Assembly (NCBI GenBank): GCA_019925095.2
Contig: CM034415.1
Span: 10,585,833-10,649,832, forward strand
Length of the DNA stretch: 64,000 nucleotides
Direction of reading: 5' to 3'
Origin: Dendrolimus kikuchii
Taxonomy: Eukaryota; Arthropoda; Insecta; Lepidoptera; Lasiocampidae
Shown: piece after piece, positions 24,342 through 33,259 of the stretch
How positions within the stretch are numbered: the first letter of the stretch is position 1
Layout: each line of letters starts with the position of its first letter
The notes under the pieces: model-generated
Database searches by the model: none
What the model was told of the DNA's origin: nothing
What the model saw: only the letters and a program-made list of their open reading frames with translations
Made by a program: the position numbers and the translations under genes

Positions 24342-27300
24342 ATTTTTTTTTTTTTTACTAATGCTAATAAAGAACACGCAAGAAAGCAGCCAGAGAAACG
24401 TAAGAAATACGAAATAAATAAAAATGATTAGGAAAAAAAATATATATCAAACTGTCGTGTGCGCTGAGTCTTAATAAACACGAAGCTATATATAAGCTAT
24501 AAAAGTTGCACGGCAAGCTAACCACACCGAGTGAAACGAATATAATATTCAATATTATTATATCGATCCGATATCACGTTTAGTGCAAGTATTCGAGAAT
24601 AGGTGTGCTGAATAAAGTACAGAATACGTACTCGAGGTTATATTAACCTACCTACGTACCAAAAAATAGTTATCGTGTAGCAATTTGCGTAATTATCTGA
24701 GGAATGTGGAATGGGTATTCAAATATATAAGGGCAGAAGTAATATGTTTATAAGAAAACAAAAAAGAAAAAACAAGGGCAGAAAACGGGTAAATGGGCAG
24801 ATTGATAATGATTGTTTATTTAACTTTTTAGGTATGCGAAAATTTACAATTTGGTTTGAATTAACCATAAAATGGCAAAATACGGTTGTTGCAGACTGTA
24901 TAAATAGGTCGCCAGTTGGAATATTCGGTTCGAAAGACCATATGATCTGGCCGATTGCCAGATTTCAAGGGTGCAAGGGTAAGAGGGAATGGAGATAAAT
25001 GGACTCACCCGTAATAATATGAGCTGAGTAACCGGAGCGTCTGCGATACAGGAGCAGCAGTGCGTGTTCTCTTGTTATATATCTCCCGCTTCACAACTAG
25101 ATTCACTTGCCACTTATCACCAAGCTCTTGGAACCCGATTAGTATTGCAATTGGGTGGATATCTCAAATGCGCGCGCGATGCGTGAATGTCTTTACGACG
25201 GATCCCGCTTGGGCAGTTTGCTAACCCAAAATGCAGATTTTTACAATTACCACGAAGGAAAACACCGTGATGAAATCTGCACATCGAGATTACCGATGTG
25301 TCAGACTCACCAATCCCCCAATCAATGTTGAATGCCGCTTCCGGCGTCAGAATGACGTTACATCAATGATTACTCTAAAAATGTCCAAAGGCACGTCAGT
25401 TTCTTCCGTACACTATGGCTACGTTCCACTAGGGACTCACAACGACCACGTCCACGACCGCGAGTTTTCCCGTTCCACTTGTTTCTTGGCGTAACAATCG
25501 TAAACCCAAGTGGAACGGCTATTCGACCCACCTATTGACATGGGTCGTCGTGAGCGTTGTGTGATCGAAACGATGACGTCATTAGTGACGTTTTCGCCAC
25601 GACCACAACCATCGCGGTCGCCTTGTGGAACGGCTAACTGAGCATTTTGGGCGTTGTGAGTTACTAATGGAACGCGCTATATATAGTATAATCTCCGGCA
25701 CGCAACTTGGCCAAAGTCGTAAGATGCGCAAAAGTCGTTTTTAGATCTGTTTGCTTGTCAAGCGGGACGCGGGGAATGAGTCGACTCAACTGTCTCCTTC
25801 ATACTCATAAGCTTGACCGCGCGCGACAGAGACAGATAGACTTTTCATGATGCGCATGCAGTGCGCCGTCACACCACGCTGTTATTCACAGACACTACAC
25901 AAGCACAACGTGTATACGTGTGTTGAACGTGACATGCGCGGACTTACCCCCACTACGCCAAAACTTGACCAAAATGCGTGCCGCGTACTATATGTTTGAA
26001 AAGTTTTGTTTGACATATTTATTGTAGTCAAACACTCGACGTCTTTACGCTTGAGTGCTTGAAAATGACTGCGAACGCTGCGTATGACGTATGGGCACCG
26101 CGCACAGCGTATTTGAACCGCGTCAGACGTCTGAGAGACTTTAGGTTATTTCGCATTCGTCAATCGCATACAGCGTCACGCCGTACGCAGCCCACGGCGT
26201 TCATAACAAACCTCTGCCTTAGGCACCAAATCAGTCAAGATTTGGAACTCAACAAATTTAAACATTTTGATTACATACATACATACATAATTTCACGCCA
26301 GTTTCCTTGCGGGGTAAGCACGAACAACAGAGCGCCATTTAGGCTTATTCTTACACACCTCACTTGCTTCTTTGACATTCATAGCTCTTGTCATGCACGA
26401 TCGCAAAAATTTTGATTAATTTGGTCTAAGATTATGATTTAAATATTTAACAAAAGTTTACAATTAAAATTAAACTATAATCAAAAGTAATCTATAAAAA
26501 CCATATGACACTAATTGTAATTATTGAAATAATGTGCAGAAAAAATTAAGGGGGGGTTAAGAAATAGTACATTATGGTACTAGTGTGTAACATTGGTGAT
26601 TACCGCCGAGGCGCCATTGAGACTCGAGCCGTAGGCGAGGGTCTTAAGAGAGCCGAGGACGGTAATCATCAATCAATACACACGTGTGTCATACGACGTT
26701 TTTCAACACACTTGTGAATAAAATAACAACCAAAACTCATTTTATTTAGTAGATAAAAAAAGTTATAAATGAGTGAAAGTTTTATTTATTAAACACGTAC
26801 GAGTTAAAATTATCTATTTAAATAAGAAACTGCATGAAATGAGCAAGCAATAGGAACATTAATTTGTTTGTTCTATAGAACACGATCTTTTTTTTTTAAT
26901 AAAAACTTTTTTAAGAATAAAGCAACTCAACCAATAAAATTTAAAAAAAAAATCTATAACTCACTAGTGAGTTATAATGTTTTTTACTCACAGTTTCTTT
27001 ATGGGTGTCATTCTGTGCCTAATTGCGGTGACCATAGAGCCACTTTATGAGCAAGTGTGTTGAAAAAAAAGTTATATATGAGTGAAAGTTTTATTTATTA
27101 AACACGTACGAGTTAAAATTATCTATTTAAATAAGAAGTTGCATGAAATGAGCAAGCAATAGGAACATTAATTTATTTGTTCTATAGAACACGGATCTTT
27201 TTTTTTTTGAATAAAAACTTTTTTAAGAACAAAGCAACTCAACCAATAAAATTAAAAAAAAAATCTATAACTCACTAGTGAGTTATAATGCTTTTTACTC

Positions 27301-30300
27301 ACAGTTTGATAGATGCTATGAGTGTGTATGTATTTTTATTTATTTATTTCATCAGACAACAAAATGATTAATTATATCGAGGGCTGCATAACAAATGGGC
27401 ACGCAAAATTGCCATTTTGTTGATCTATGTATGTATCTAACGATGTTGTTGAAATCTATGAAATGTTACAATTTAGAAAGTCTTACAAGTATGCAAACGT
27501 ATCTAAATAGAAGGGTATTCCAAATTTCAGCCTTATACAATCGTACATACATACATACATAACTTCACGCCAGTTCCCTTGCGGGGTAGACACGAACAAC
27601 AGAGTGCCATTTAGGCTTATTCTTACACACCTCACTTGCCTCTTTGACATTCATAACTCTTGTCATGCAAGCTCGTCTGTTCTTAAGGCTTCTGACATCA
27701 CCTTCTGTTAGTACACGATCAATTTGATCATGGAAGGTGTGTCGTGGCCTTCCACGACTTCTGCATCCATCCATTTTGCATTGTATATCTGTTTAGTCAT
27801 TCTTTCATCATGCATTCTTTCCACATGCCCGAACCACCGGAGCATTCCTTTCCTTACCTTCACCCCTTATACAATCAACTAGTTTTATTTTATTCACAAT
27901 TTTGTCCCTTGTGTAAAACTGCACTTTTGTCTGTATATATAACTTGTTGAATTATACATAGCATAGAAAACCATAGAAAGAATGAATAAACAGATATACA
28001 ATGCAAAAGTGGATGGATGCAGAAGTCGTGGAAGGCCACGACACACTTTCCATGATCAAATTGATCGTGTACTAGCAGAAGGTGATGTTAGGAGCCTTAA
28101 GAACAGACGAGCGTGCATGACAAGAGTTATGAATGTCAAAGAAGCAAGTGAGGTGTGTAAGAATAAGCCTAAATGGCGCTCTGTTGTTCGTGCCTACCCC
28201 GCAAGGGAACTGGCGTGAAGTTATGTATGTATGTATGTACAGAAAACCTCTGAGGTTTATATTAGTGCCATGAATATCCACGTCTGTAGTATTTATATGT
28301 ATTATACTTATATGTATTTTACTCTATATTTATATAAAAAATCCCTGTCACAGTGTTTGACCGCGATGAACTCTTGAAACTACTCAACCGATTTTGTTGA
28401 TTTTTTTTTTGCCGGATTTGTTCCAACTAGGACATAGGATAGGTTCCATTTTAATTTTTAATAAAAAATATTCATTCTCTCTCGCCTATGGTTTCGTAAC
28501 AGTTTGTTTTTCCGTGAGTGGGGTGTTAACCCTCTGCACAACCCTCACAATGCTGGGGGACCACACAAGTCGTTGGTCAGCGAGTCCATCGGACTTAGCC
28601 GGAAGTGTAGCTAGGCTGTACTACCGATCCAGTCGTGGATTTACCAATAGGCTGAGTAGGCTGGAGCCTAGGGCGGCAGATTTTAGAGGGGCGGCAAATT
28701 TGGGACCAATTTTTTTTATAAATTATGTCTTACACAATTTTCAAACTACGGTAAAAAGGAGGTCTAATTCAAGACTATACACGTCTCAAGATATGTACAC
28801 AAATCATAAAGTTACAATTTCATTGACATAAAATGATCTAATTAATATGATTGTTAATTTGGGTATCGATAGGGGCGGTAAAAATTGAATAGCCTACAGG
28901 CGTCATATTTCTAAATGCGCCCCTGATCGACCACTCCCCCATCCATTCTCGTTTCGGAGGTCAAGACACATTTTGGGTCGCTAAGCCAACGGAATGAATG
29001 AATGAATGAAAACACTTTAATGTTCACCAAAATTTAAACTTAAAAACTAGATACAATAAATGTTGAACAAAGGACCTTATCACTTAAAGCGATCTCTTCC
29101 AGGCAACCCCTTAAACTAAGGAAAACATTAAAACATGACAGTGGCGGTGTAGACAATAAATAATATAAAATGTTCAAAATATATAAAATAAATAAAAATA
29201 TTTATTATATACTACGGAGTTAGTTAGTTCCGTTTATTCTCTTTGGACCGATTTTGATGATTATTTGTGTGTATTTGAGTAGGTCCCTGGATGGTTTAGA
29301 ATTTAGATTCACAATTGGAACCGGTAGGTGGCACTAGAATCGGGTCCTAGATTTTTATTTTAGGTAGGACAACTTCTGCCGGGACATAGACAACAGTTTA
29401 TTGATCACCAACACAAAAATGCACAAGATAATAGTTACTTGATAAAACAAAAGGCGGTCTTAGCGCTAAAGGCGATGTCTTCCTGGCAACCTGACTCAAA
29501 GGGCATTCTTAAATTATCTGTAATTATTATGCAACAAAGAAGAAAGAATAAAATATCTAAATTACATATATATTAACTAGCTGTCCCGGCAGACGTTGTT
29601 CTGCCCTGAAGAAATAAAATTTAGAACCCGATCTCAGCGCCACCTACCGGTTCCAACGGTTGTAAGCTATCCTATCTTTCAAGTTGGATCAAACTGCACA
29701 CGGTGTGCAAATTTGATTAAAATCGGTCAAGTAGTTTAGGAGTCCATCGCGGACAAACAACGTGACACGTAATTTATATATATTACTAGCTGTCCCGGCA
29801 GACGTTGTTCTGCCCTGAAGAAATAAAACTTAGAACCCGATTGCAGCGCCACCTACCGGGTCCAAATGTAACCTATCCTATCTTTCAAGTTGGATCAAAC
29901 TGCACACGGTGTGAAAATTTGATTAAAATCGGTCAAGTAGTTTAGGAGTCCATTGAGGACAAACATTGTGACACGAGATTTATATATATTAAGATAAGAT
30001 ATTATAAAGAGGTAAAGTCTGTGAGTTTGGATGTTCGGGGTGATCTCCGGTACTAGTGATCCGATTTAAAAAAAATAACCAGTTGAAAGCTACACAATTC
30101 CCGAGTTACATAGGCTATATTTTATTATGATTAATAAATAAAAAAAGTAAAAATGTTTTACACCCAGCGAAGTCGGCGCGGTAACGCCTGACAAATATAT
30201 TACAGCAATAACTTTCCACGCAAGAATTGCGCACATCCTCCTACGAGGTACTGCGAGTGCTTTCTGCGTTTATGAATTAATTAAAAGGTTCAAAGCTTAA

Positions 30301-31156
30301 TTGAACCTTGATATATAAGCGAAGAGATATTATGCCGACTCCAAATAATTGGGAGAAGTTGAAAGGAACGAGAGAATACGTGTGTGCATGCGTTGGTACG
30401 TGTGTGCATGTGTGCGTGATTGCATGTGTATTTTTAATGACGCCCAGTCATGGAAGTAATAAGTACTACGTACGTAGTACTTATTACTTCCATACGCCCA
30501 GTGAAGTGGGCACGTAATAATTAGTACATACATACATACATACATAACTTCACGCCAGTTCCCTTGCGGGGTAGGCACGAACAACAGAGCGCCGTTTAAG
30601 CTTATTCTTACACACCTCACTTGCTTCTTTGACATTCATAACTCTTGTCATGCACGCTCGTCTGTTCTTAAGGCTCCTAACATCACCTTCTGCTAGTACA
30701 CGATCAATTTGATCATGGAAAGTGTGTCGTGGCCTTCCACGACTTCTGCATCCATCCACTTTTGCATTGTATATCTGTTTAGTCATTCTTTCATCATGCA
30801 TTCTTTCTACATGTCCGAACCACCGGAGCATTCCTTTCCTTCATTAATTAGTACATAAATAAAAATGACATACATGGACAGCAGATTACAGTCTAAAGTA
30901 TAATAAACTAGCATATACATTGCGTAAGACTAACATAATGTTTCCTGAGTGAATTTTTAAATAGGGCACAGGATTTAGTTTTTCTGACGTCAGTGGGCAA
31001 AGAGTTTCAAAGGAGAACAGCCTACGTGGCGATATTGTTGGAATAAAATATTGAAGAGTGTGCAGGTACCATTAATACATATTAACATTAATTTAAAATA
31101 TTAAAAAGAAACTTACCAATAAGCATAAGTGAAACGATGGCGGCAATTTTCAACAT
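13065..31156 (-). CDS. Trissin: Trissin neuropeptide precursor, three exons
   Basis: Trissin is a secreted insect neuropeptide with three disulfide bonds that acts through its own G-protein-coupled receptor. Exons in transcription order are 31117-31156, 14698-14825 and 13065-13226, giving 109 aa. Seen: signal peptide MLKIAAIVSLMLIG continuing into exon 2; a core with six cysteines (SCDSCGSECASACGTRHF then RSCC) followed by FNYL and the cleavage site RRKR; a 56-residue C-terminal tail ending RLQGYDA. Junctions are GT-AG and phases 1 and 0 match. Cysteine spacing and the CFNYLR stretch match known trissins; the exact signal cleavage site is inferred. Intron 1 is 16.3 kb and holds a BEL/Pao element in the same orientation. 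No Gly precedes RRKR, so the core peptide is not expected to be amidated. Confidence 0.95.
13346..14120 (-). pseudogene. Unclassified element relic, VETLGPWGP family
   Basis: The minus strand encodes [40 protein letters not shown] and NVTSLLGTLP, with upstream remnants of LPWQ..., CVDTLA and AETAESLK-like stretches. It lies in trissin intron 2. Likely the C-terminal part of a retroelement ORF; class not established. Confidence 0.65.
14370..14663 (+). mobile_element. A-tailed repeat family copy beside trissin exon 2
   Basis: It ends 35 bp from the trissin exon 2 splice donor, on the intron 2 side, antisense to trissin. The poly(A) tail has decayed. Confidence 0.82.
14698..14825 (-). CDS. Trissin: Trissin exon 2 (mature six-Cys peptide)
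   Basis: The acceptor is GGTAACAG and the donor AAC|GTAAGT, phase 0. It encodes the end of the signal peptide (STIWAGG), all six cysteines, and the RRKR processing site, ending GPDN. The whole mature peptide is in one exon, unlike CCAP. Confidence 0.97.
15499..15813 (+). mobile_element. A-tailed repeat family, full copy
   Basis: Complete, with AATAAA and an A tail. Lies in trissin intron 1. Confidence 0.86.
15946..16503 (+). mobile_element. Second RTE-like LINE family, 3' fragment with (TGA)n tail
   Basis: Coding remnant of about 180 residues with LLYGSEAW, MNMLRWMCGVTRKDRVRN, LRWYGHVLRR and GRRGRPKKCW, the typical C-terminal region of RTE-clade ORFs, ending in (GAT)n. It is distinct in sequence from the (TATG)n family. 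It lies in trissin intron 1. Confidence 0.85.
16504..17206 (+). mobile_element. Non-coding LINE-like relic, GGGCCATAAATATGGCCC family
   Basis: About 700 bp with TAACCAGTCGGC, GAATCACCGGCTGCC, CTTGGGTGCATT and AGTCCGGGCCATATTTATGG blocks, matched in reverse at 52.9-53.4 kb. No frame recognised. Confidence 0.6.
17755..18180. mobile_element. Degenerate relative of the GGCCGAAACGTCGG foldback
   Basis: The left arm holds AAGTTTTGGCCATTTTTCAG and the right AAAAGTGGCCGAAACGTCG; about 230 bp of unrelated sequence separates them. It lies in trissin intron 1, just below the BEL element. Confidence 0.6.
18426..18606 (-). repeat. 3' LTR of the BEL/Pao element (internally deleted)
   Basis: Bounded TG...CA (TGATCTGG to GTGAACA on the plus strand), 181 bp. 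A GC-rich tract just inside it (GGGGCCCGGGG on the plus strand) is in the polypurine-tract position. The outer 77 bp and the next 19 bp both occur in the 5' LTR, but there they are separated by 166 bp. Confidence 0.8.
18653..22783 (-). CDS. pol: BEL/Pao Pol (protease, RT, RNase H, integrase), in frame after the gag stop
   Basis: Open from the codon after the gag UGA to a TAG, 1376 codons. The first 48 codons are a linker; numbering below starts at a TTG at 22639 and runs to 1328. Aspartic protease DSG at 57-59. Reverse transcriptase with Asp397 (STDIQM) and FVDD at 473-476. RNase H with Asp651 (FADAS), Glu696 (PKLEL), Asp728 (WSDST) and Asp774 (NPADCAS). Integrase with a zinc-binding HHCC region around 957-997 and catalytic Asp1029, Asp1095 and Glu1147. 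Every catalytic residue is present with no frameshift or internal stop. There is no ATG between the gag stop and the protease Asp; the first Met is residue 61. Confidence 0.94.
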   Translation of the reverse strand, partial: LPATHLHNTTLHPPIPSLQYTPSTTSRKQNKSQFHTQHYDNKVYHNNHLPGSPVTSSDKANQNDSHISAHTQHITVHDPPVLLPTVSLELADNAGEFHKARALLDSGSMLTLLTKTMTQKLRLPVEHTELKITGVGNQQTQNSSSSTTITFRPIHTEVPVISAKAYILPDLTGLLPLTMLPDVVPLLDSTQLPLADSSYRFPAAIDLIMGSDVLGQILDGNKIFLGPGRPIAFGTIFNFALLGPINPNYTKPEPQVNSALVNIDCLQPQHSNKEIHSALERFWEVEEVQSKDNSTSDECEENFRSTTTRDPTGRYIVSLPFLTKAPKLGATHAIALRRFLNLERKLQRDPTLRSKYIDFMKEYIDMGHMALCHPSTFKGKDHFYVPHHGIFKANSEKLRTVFDGSCKSSNGVSLNDCLHTGPPLQRDITDIILNFRTHKVVFSTDIQMMFRNILVHPDHRRFQLILWRSSPDQPLLTYALSTVTYGLRPSPFLANRSIIQLVTDEGHRFPQAAQVLTHSIFVDDILTGHDSVDKAIALQTELIELLALGGFHLRKWTSNSRQLLERFPDDQCDIPKDFDVVPDSNAIKVLGMQWIPQTDEFTYHISVPTLEKFTKRSILSTIARLYDPSGWISPVIFRAKLLIQHLWTLKLDWDESAPNDVTFQFQHIFEDLPLLSALRLPRTICTSKDSTYTLHGFADASESGYAAAVYLHETNITGQVHVRLLVSKSKVAPIKTRQTIPKLELSAAHLTSLLISRVSVQLSAHITIQQHFCWSDSTIVLAWLKTPSQSLQVFEANRVSAIAANPCNPTWRHVPSALNPADCASRGISAQELLAYDLWWSPTWLKAPPDTWPTMPPALGHHVLPGLKPRKMVAHIAVPDLDTDLLTRFSSLDTLVGVTACIKRFAHNCLVSSHSRIVGPITVDERKKALLHWVRSVQQNMFAEDIHRLQTNKLCTVRIQRLSPFLKDGLLRVGGRLSNSALRYDTQHPLILPSSSPLVDLIIDHFHTIHCHPGADTLHALLRQQYWILSGRRVIRHRVFKCVRCFRHRAQPNPPFMADLPADRVSPQPVFSQVSTDFAGPFLIKSSTLRNAKLLKGYFCVFVCLATKAVHLEAVSELSTDAFFAALQRFVSRRGIPTLIRSDCGTNYVGARNQLIEVQNFLKANDDRITHKLATQQITWLLNPPSAPSFGGLHEAAVKSTKQLLYRVLGEQHLTFEEFSTLLARIEAVLNSRPLCPLSSDPTDFEVLTAGHFLIGRPLTALPEHSHESSPPSTLRRFRLVQALAQRFWTLWSKSYLHTLQSRSKWTTETSRPKIGELVLIKEDNLPRLQWKMGRIKKILPGRDDVVRVVELSTKDGSLTRPVTKIARLPLDDNST
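22784..24268 (-). CDS. gag: BEL/Pao Gag, 494 aa
   Basis: Structural protein that assembles the particle and binds the RNA. Residues about 114-265 form the DUF1759-like region, starting LPKIDLPKFSSKLEDWPSF. A Pro/Tyr/Gln-rich linker covers 290-380. Residues 384-449 hold zinc-knuckle-like motifs: CX2CX4HX4C (CPWCHVRGHRLLNC), CX2CX3HX4C (CRKCLGPHYSDEC) and CRECDSEKHHTTLH. The frame ends in TGA, followed directly by CTA, and is the same frame as Pol. Confidence 0.92.
   Translation of the reverse strand: MPTKSQSAIFMQTHKYITFLLEIANLILKGDKKYSVNDFIGRFTKLDDIKGKLDTVYYEILDSKDLDDKVEKWYFDYYTSAIEAYEKILVANITISSSIKPSSPTFSTSTVLPKIDLPKFSSKLEDWPSFITIFKSLTDTAGNLSGAVKLHYLFSCLSGEALSMVSHLKVTDENYDVAMTTLANRYENRRVLIDRFIDMILELPHITTRSQIRQLFLAPLISTQSALKNLNLPLHDSDYVLVSIVVRKLKGELRTLFERTHGSSDTLPTLKDVITFLEDHARCTETETYNPPPPPLSPTYRQTERASPSARYQPRASAPRPEIRHVRFQPTTSVRPPLTRPAYPLQSQAYPVQYAQGYPQSTQYFEPIAQDSAHPPAPTNNYYCPWCHVRGHRLLNCGEYLRQPTQGRWDFIQAHERCRKCLGPHYSDECRSTGRCRECDSEKHHTTLHRSGFESPTYDNSHLLPPQLRGQEHTRPTTESRNSSRRNSPINSQQ
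24943..25204 (-). repeat. 5' LTR remnant of the BEL/Pao element
   Basis: It shares 77 bp (24943-25019) and 19 bp (25186-25204) with the 3' LTR, plus an extra 166 bp between them holding a minus-strand TATATAAC box at 25074-25081. The outer end does not match the 3' LTR; from 25228 a different repeat (a SINE fragment) begins. Confidence 0.75.
25074..25081 (-). promoter_or_regulatory. Putative TATA box of the BEL/Pao LTR promoter
   Basis: TATATAAC on the minus strand inside the 166-bp LTR segment that is missing from the 3' LTR. Promoter use is inferred from position only. Confidence 0.4.
25228..25312 (+). mobile_element. Fragment of the same SINE body
   Basis: Contains ACAATTACCACGAAGGAAAA and CACCGTGATG, matching the SINE body in reverse orientation to 32270-32330. 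It lies at the outer end of the BEL 5' LTR. Confidence 0.6.
25425..25678 (+). mobile_element. MITE with ACGTTCCAYTAG termini
   Basis: Best preserved copy, ACGTTCCACTAGGGACTCAC to GTTACTAATGGAACGCGC. It follows the BEL 5' LTR flank. Confidence 0.8.
26276..26402 (-). mobile_element. RTE-like LINE 3' stub
   Basis: (CATA)n followed by the reverse complement of the family's 3' end, truncated after about 125 bp. Confidence 0.85.
26699..27067. mobile_element. MITE with 16-bp TTTTTCAACACACTTG inverted ends, second copy
   Basis: Near-identical to 6861-7231, including the preceding hairpin segment (26586-26690). A partial third copy (27068-27312) follows directly. Confidence 0.82.
27068..27312. mobile_element. 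Partial tandem copy of the CAACACACTTG MITE
   Basis: It begins at GTTATATATGAGTGAAAG and stops after the ACTCACAGTTTGATA segment, so neither inverted end is present on its own. Confidence 0.75.
27544..27868 (-). mobile_element. RTE-like LINE 3' fragment with target duplication
   Basis: About 320 bp of the 3' end. CCTTATACAATC occurs on both sides, a 12-bp target-site duplication. Confidence 0.9.
27979..28239 (+). mobile_element. RTE-like LINE 3' fragment
   Basis: Opposite orientation to its close neighbour. AGAAAACC flanks it on both sides (about 8 bp). Confidence 0.88.
29576..29990 (+). mobile_element. Two tandem copies of the CTAGCTGTCCCRGCAG family
   Basis: Head-to-tail copies 29576-29783 and 29785-29990, about 95 per cent alike by eye, in trissin intron 1. 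Confidence 0.75.
30529..30841 (-). mobile_element. RTE-like LINE 3' fragment with target duplication
   Basis: About 310 bp, flanked by TAATTAGTACATA on both sides. It lies about 400 bp beyond the 5' splice site of trissin exon 1's large intron, i.e. inside intron 1. Confidence 0.9.
31117..31156 (-). CDS. Trissin: Trissin exon 1 (start codon and signal peptide)
   Basis: ATG plus 13 codons of hydrophobic signal sequence. The donor is G|GTAAGT, phase 1. This is the only ATG with a hydrophobic leader downstream of the TATA box at 31241, and it joins exon 2 in frame. Confidence 0.9.
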
Positions 31157-31240
31157 TGTCAGCTGTGTGTAATGGAACGTAACCAAGATGGCGACGGATG
31201 AGAAGCTGTTTTCAGAATGGCGTCGTTCCGTTGACAACCC

Positions 31241-31251
31241 CTTTTTATATA
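31241..31251 (-). promoter_or_regulatory. TATA box of trissin
   Basis: Minus-strand TATATAAAAAG lies about 85-95 bp upstream of the trissin ATG. Transcription would start near 31210-31215, giving a 5' UTR of about 55 nt. Seen in sequence; use as a promoter is inferred. Confidence 0.7.
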
Positions 31252-31750
31252 CAATCAAAGTTTGCTCACTTAGAATGCGTGGGATGTTAAAGAGTTATCT
31301 GTGAATAATTATATCTAGTTTTTCTATTTATTTTCTAACTGTATTATAACTTTAAATAAAGCTGAATTAATTAATAAGTAATAAAATTTATATGTTTATT
31401 AACTTGCGTTATAATGTGAGCTATACGTTTATATGTATCTCTTATATTACTGCTCCATCTGGGATATAGGTAGTTAATAAAACAATGGAAACGATGTAAT
31501 TTATTGGGATAAAAAAGTATCCTAATTTACGCCCTGGGATATAGGCTAGCATTATGTCGAGTTTCATTTAAATCCGTTTAGTAATTTTCACGTGATGCTT
31601 TAACAGACAGAGAGACAACATTACTAAAAATCGTATTAGCCCCCTGATTTTTTTACATTTGAAACGTGTTGTACTACCGCGAACAATTTACAGGTTTATT
31701 CTACTGCAGATTGAATCGAATTGAACTTATTAGGGTATTACTAATTAATT

Positions 31751-32031
31751 GGTGGTTCGGGCATGTGGAAAGAATGACTAAACAGATATACAATGCAAAA
31801 GTGGATAGATGCAGAAGTCGTGGAAGGCCACGACACACCTTTCATGATCAAATTGATCGTGTACTAGAAGGTGATGTCAGGAGCCTTAAGAACAGACGAG
31901 CGTGCATGACAAGAGCTATGAATGTCAAAGAAGCGAGTGAGGTGTGTAAGAATAAGCCCGAATGGCGCTCTGTTGTTCGTGCCTACCCCGCAAGGGAACT
32001 GGCGTGAAGTTATGTATGTATGTATGTATGT
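31751..32031 (+). mobile_element. RTE-like LINE 3' fragment with target duplication
   Basis: About 280 bp, flanked by TACTAATTAATT. It lies about 500 bp upstream of the trissin TATA box. Confidence 0.9.
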
Positions 32032-32147
32032 ACTAATTAATTAATGATCGAGCTGTTAAAAGTAAATGAAACGAATACTCATAATCTGTAAATGGTTCAA
32101 GTTCGTACAACGCGTTTAAAAATATAACAAAAACTTATCAATATAAA

Positions 32148-32435
32148 TAATCAGCCCATAAATGTCCCACTGCTGGGCTGGGGCCTTCCATTATAGGGGA
32201 AGCTGACAGTATACCCGTCACGTTTGTCCAAGGCGGCTTGGCAGGTTTGACACAGCAGTTATCTCGATGTGCAGGTTGCATCACGATGTTTTCCTTCACC
32301 ACCTTCGCCTTCACGTGGTAATTGTATACATTAGATCAGAAAATTGACTAAGTGGTGCATGTGTTCCGGCCAGGATCGAACCCGCGACCTTTGAGTTTGG
32401 GACGCGTGCGCTAGCCATTACGCTACCACGACTAT
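32148..32435 (-). mobile_element. tRNA-derived SINE
   Basis: The minus strand starts with a tRNA-like head: A box TAGCGTAATGGCTAGCGCAC and B box GGGTTCGATCC. A body follows with AAGGAAAACATCGTGATGCA and the lepidopteran CAGCAGTGGGA motif. Pol III promoter type. It lies about 900 bp upstream of trissin. Confidence 0.82.
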
Positions 32436-33259
32436 TAAAGAAAAAAAAATAAGGGGGGCTAATTCGGACCAGAATATTCCGATAACATAAGTTTTAAAAT
32501 TTTTGTCTGTCTGTCTGCTAGAGCATCACGTGAAAACTACTGAACGGATTTAAATGAAACTCGATACAGAGCTAGCTCATATCCCGGAGCTTAACTTAGG
32601 ATATTTTTTATCCCAATAAATGACGTCGTTTCCGTAGGATAGACGAAATTAGTGAAAAAGATGGCGCTGCGATCGCATCTTTTTTGAAAACTACTGAACG
32701 TATATAAATGAAACTGGACATAATGCTAGCTTATAACCCGAGTTAACACTGATGTCGTTTCCTTATAATGGCGGGATTAGCAAAATAGATGGCGCTGCAA
32801 TCGCATTTTTACAATCCAGTTTATAAAATGTCAATTTAGCGTTTATTTTCGGCTTTATTTATTAAGTTACAATTCAACTTAACCACTAAGCTGTCTCGAT
32901 ATTTTATTAACTTGTCAATAACATCGCAAGATTATTATTTTTCAAAACTTTTTCAATAAATATGTTAAACCAAGATGGCGAGTGTTTTGATTTTTAATCA
33001 AGTTGTTTCAAGTCTTTTTAAGGTAAGGTTGTTTTTAATGTACTAGTATTTATAGCGGGTTCGCTTGAATAAATTGTTAATTTGTGAATGAAAGATATTA
33101 CCACGCTGGTTCCTATCTTACCGACCGTTAATTTATCTTACTATCGGTTAAAATTTGAAATAATCTCCATACATCTAATGACAAAATTCAAGCGATGGTA
33201 AGGCGAGTGTATGAATAGTAACATATACGAAAATAGGAATCCGCCATAAGAGATAATAT

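Larger units (their letters stand above)
18426..25204 (-). mobile_element. BEL/Pao LTR retrotransposon in trissin intron 1
   Basis: Nearly complete element with a 5' LTR remnant, Gag, a single stop, Pol and a 3' LTR. The domain order (protease, reverse transcriptase, RNase H, integrase) and the DUF1759-like Gag mark it as BEL/Pao. It lies in the same direction as trissin, so its LTR poly(A) and splice signals are sense to the host transcript. The leader between LTR and Gag is about 675 bp and contains an A-rich/T-rich homopolymer tract at 24312-24357. The left flank before the 3' LTR ends ATACG; I could not find a matching target duplication because the outer end of the 5' LTR is not recognisable. 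Confidence 0.93.

Noticed and set aside
24900..24942. Primer binding site next to the BEL 5' LTR (TGGTCTTTCGAACCG)
   Set aside because: It starts with TGG, but its complement places a T-loop-like TTCGAA too close to CCA to fit a tRNA 3' end, so no tRNA can be named.
26059..26415. 118-codon plus-strand open frame
   Set aside because: It runs from GC-rich unassigned sequence into the antisense of an RTE-like LINE stub; no family resemblance.
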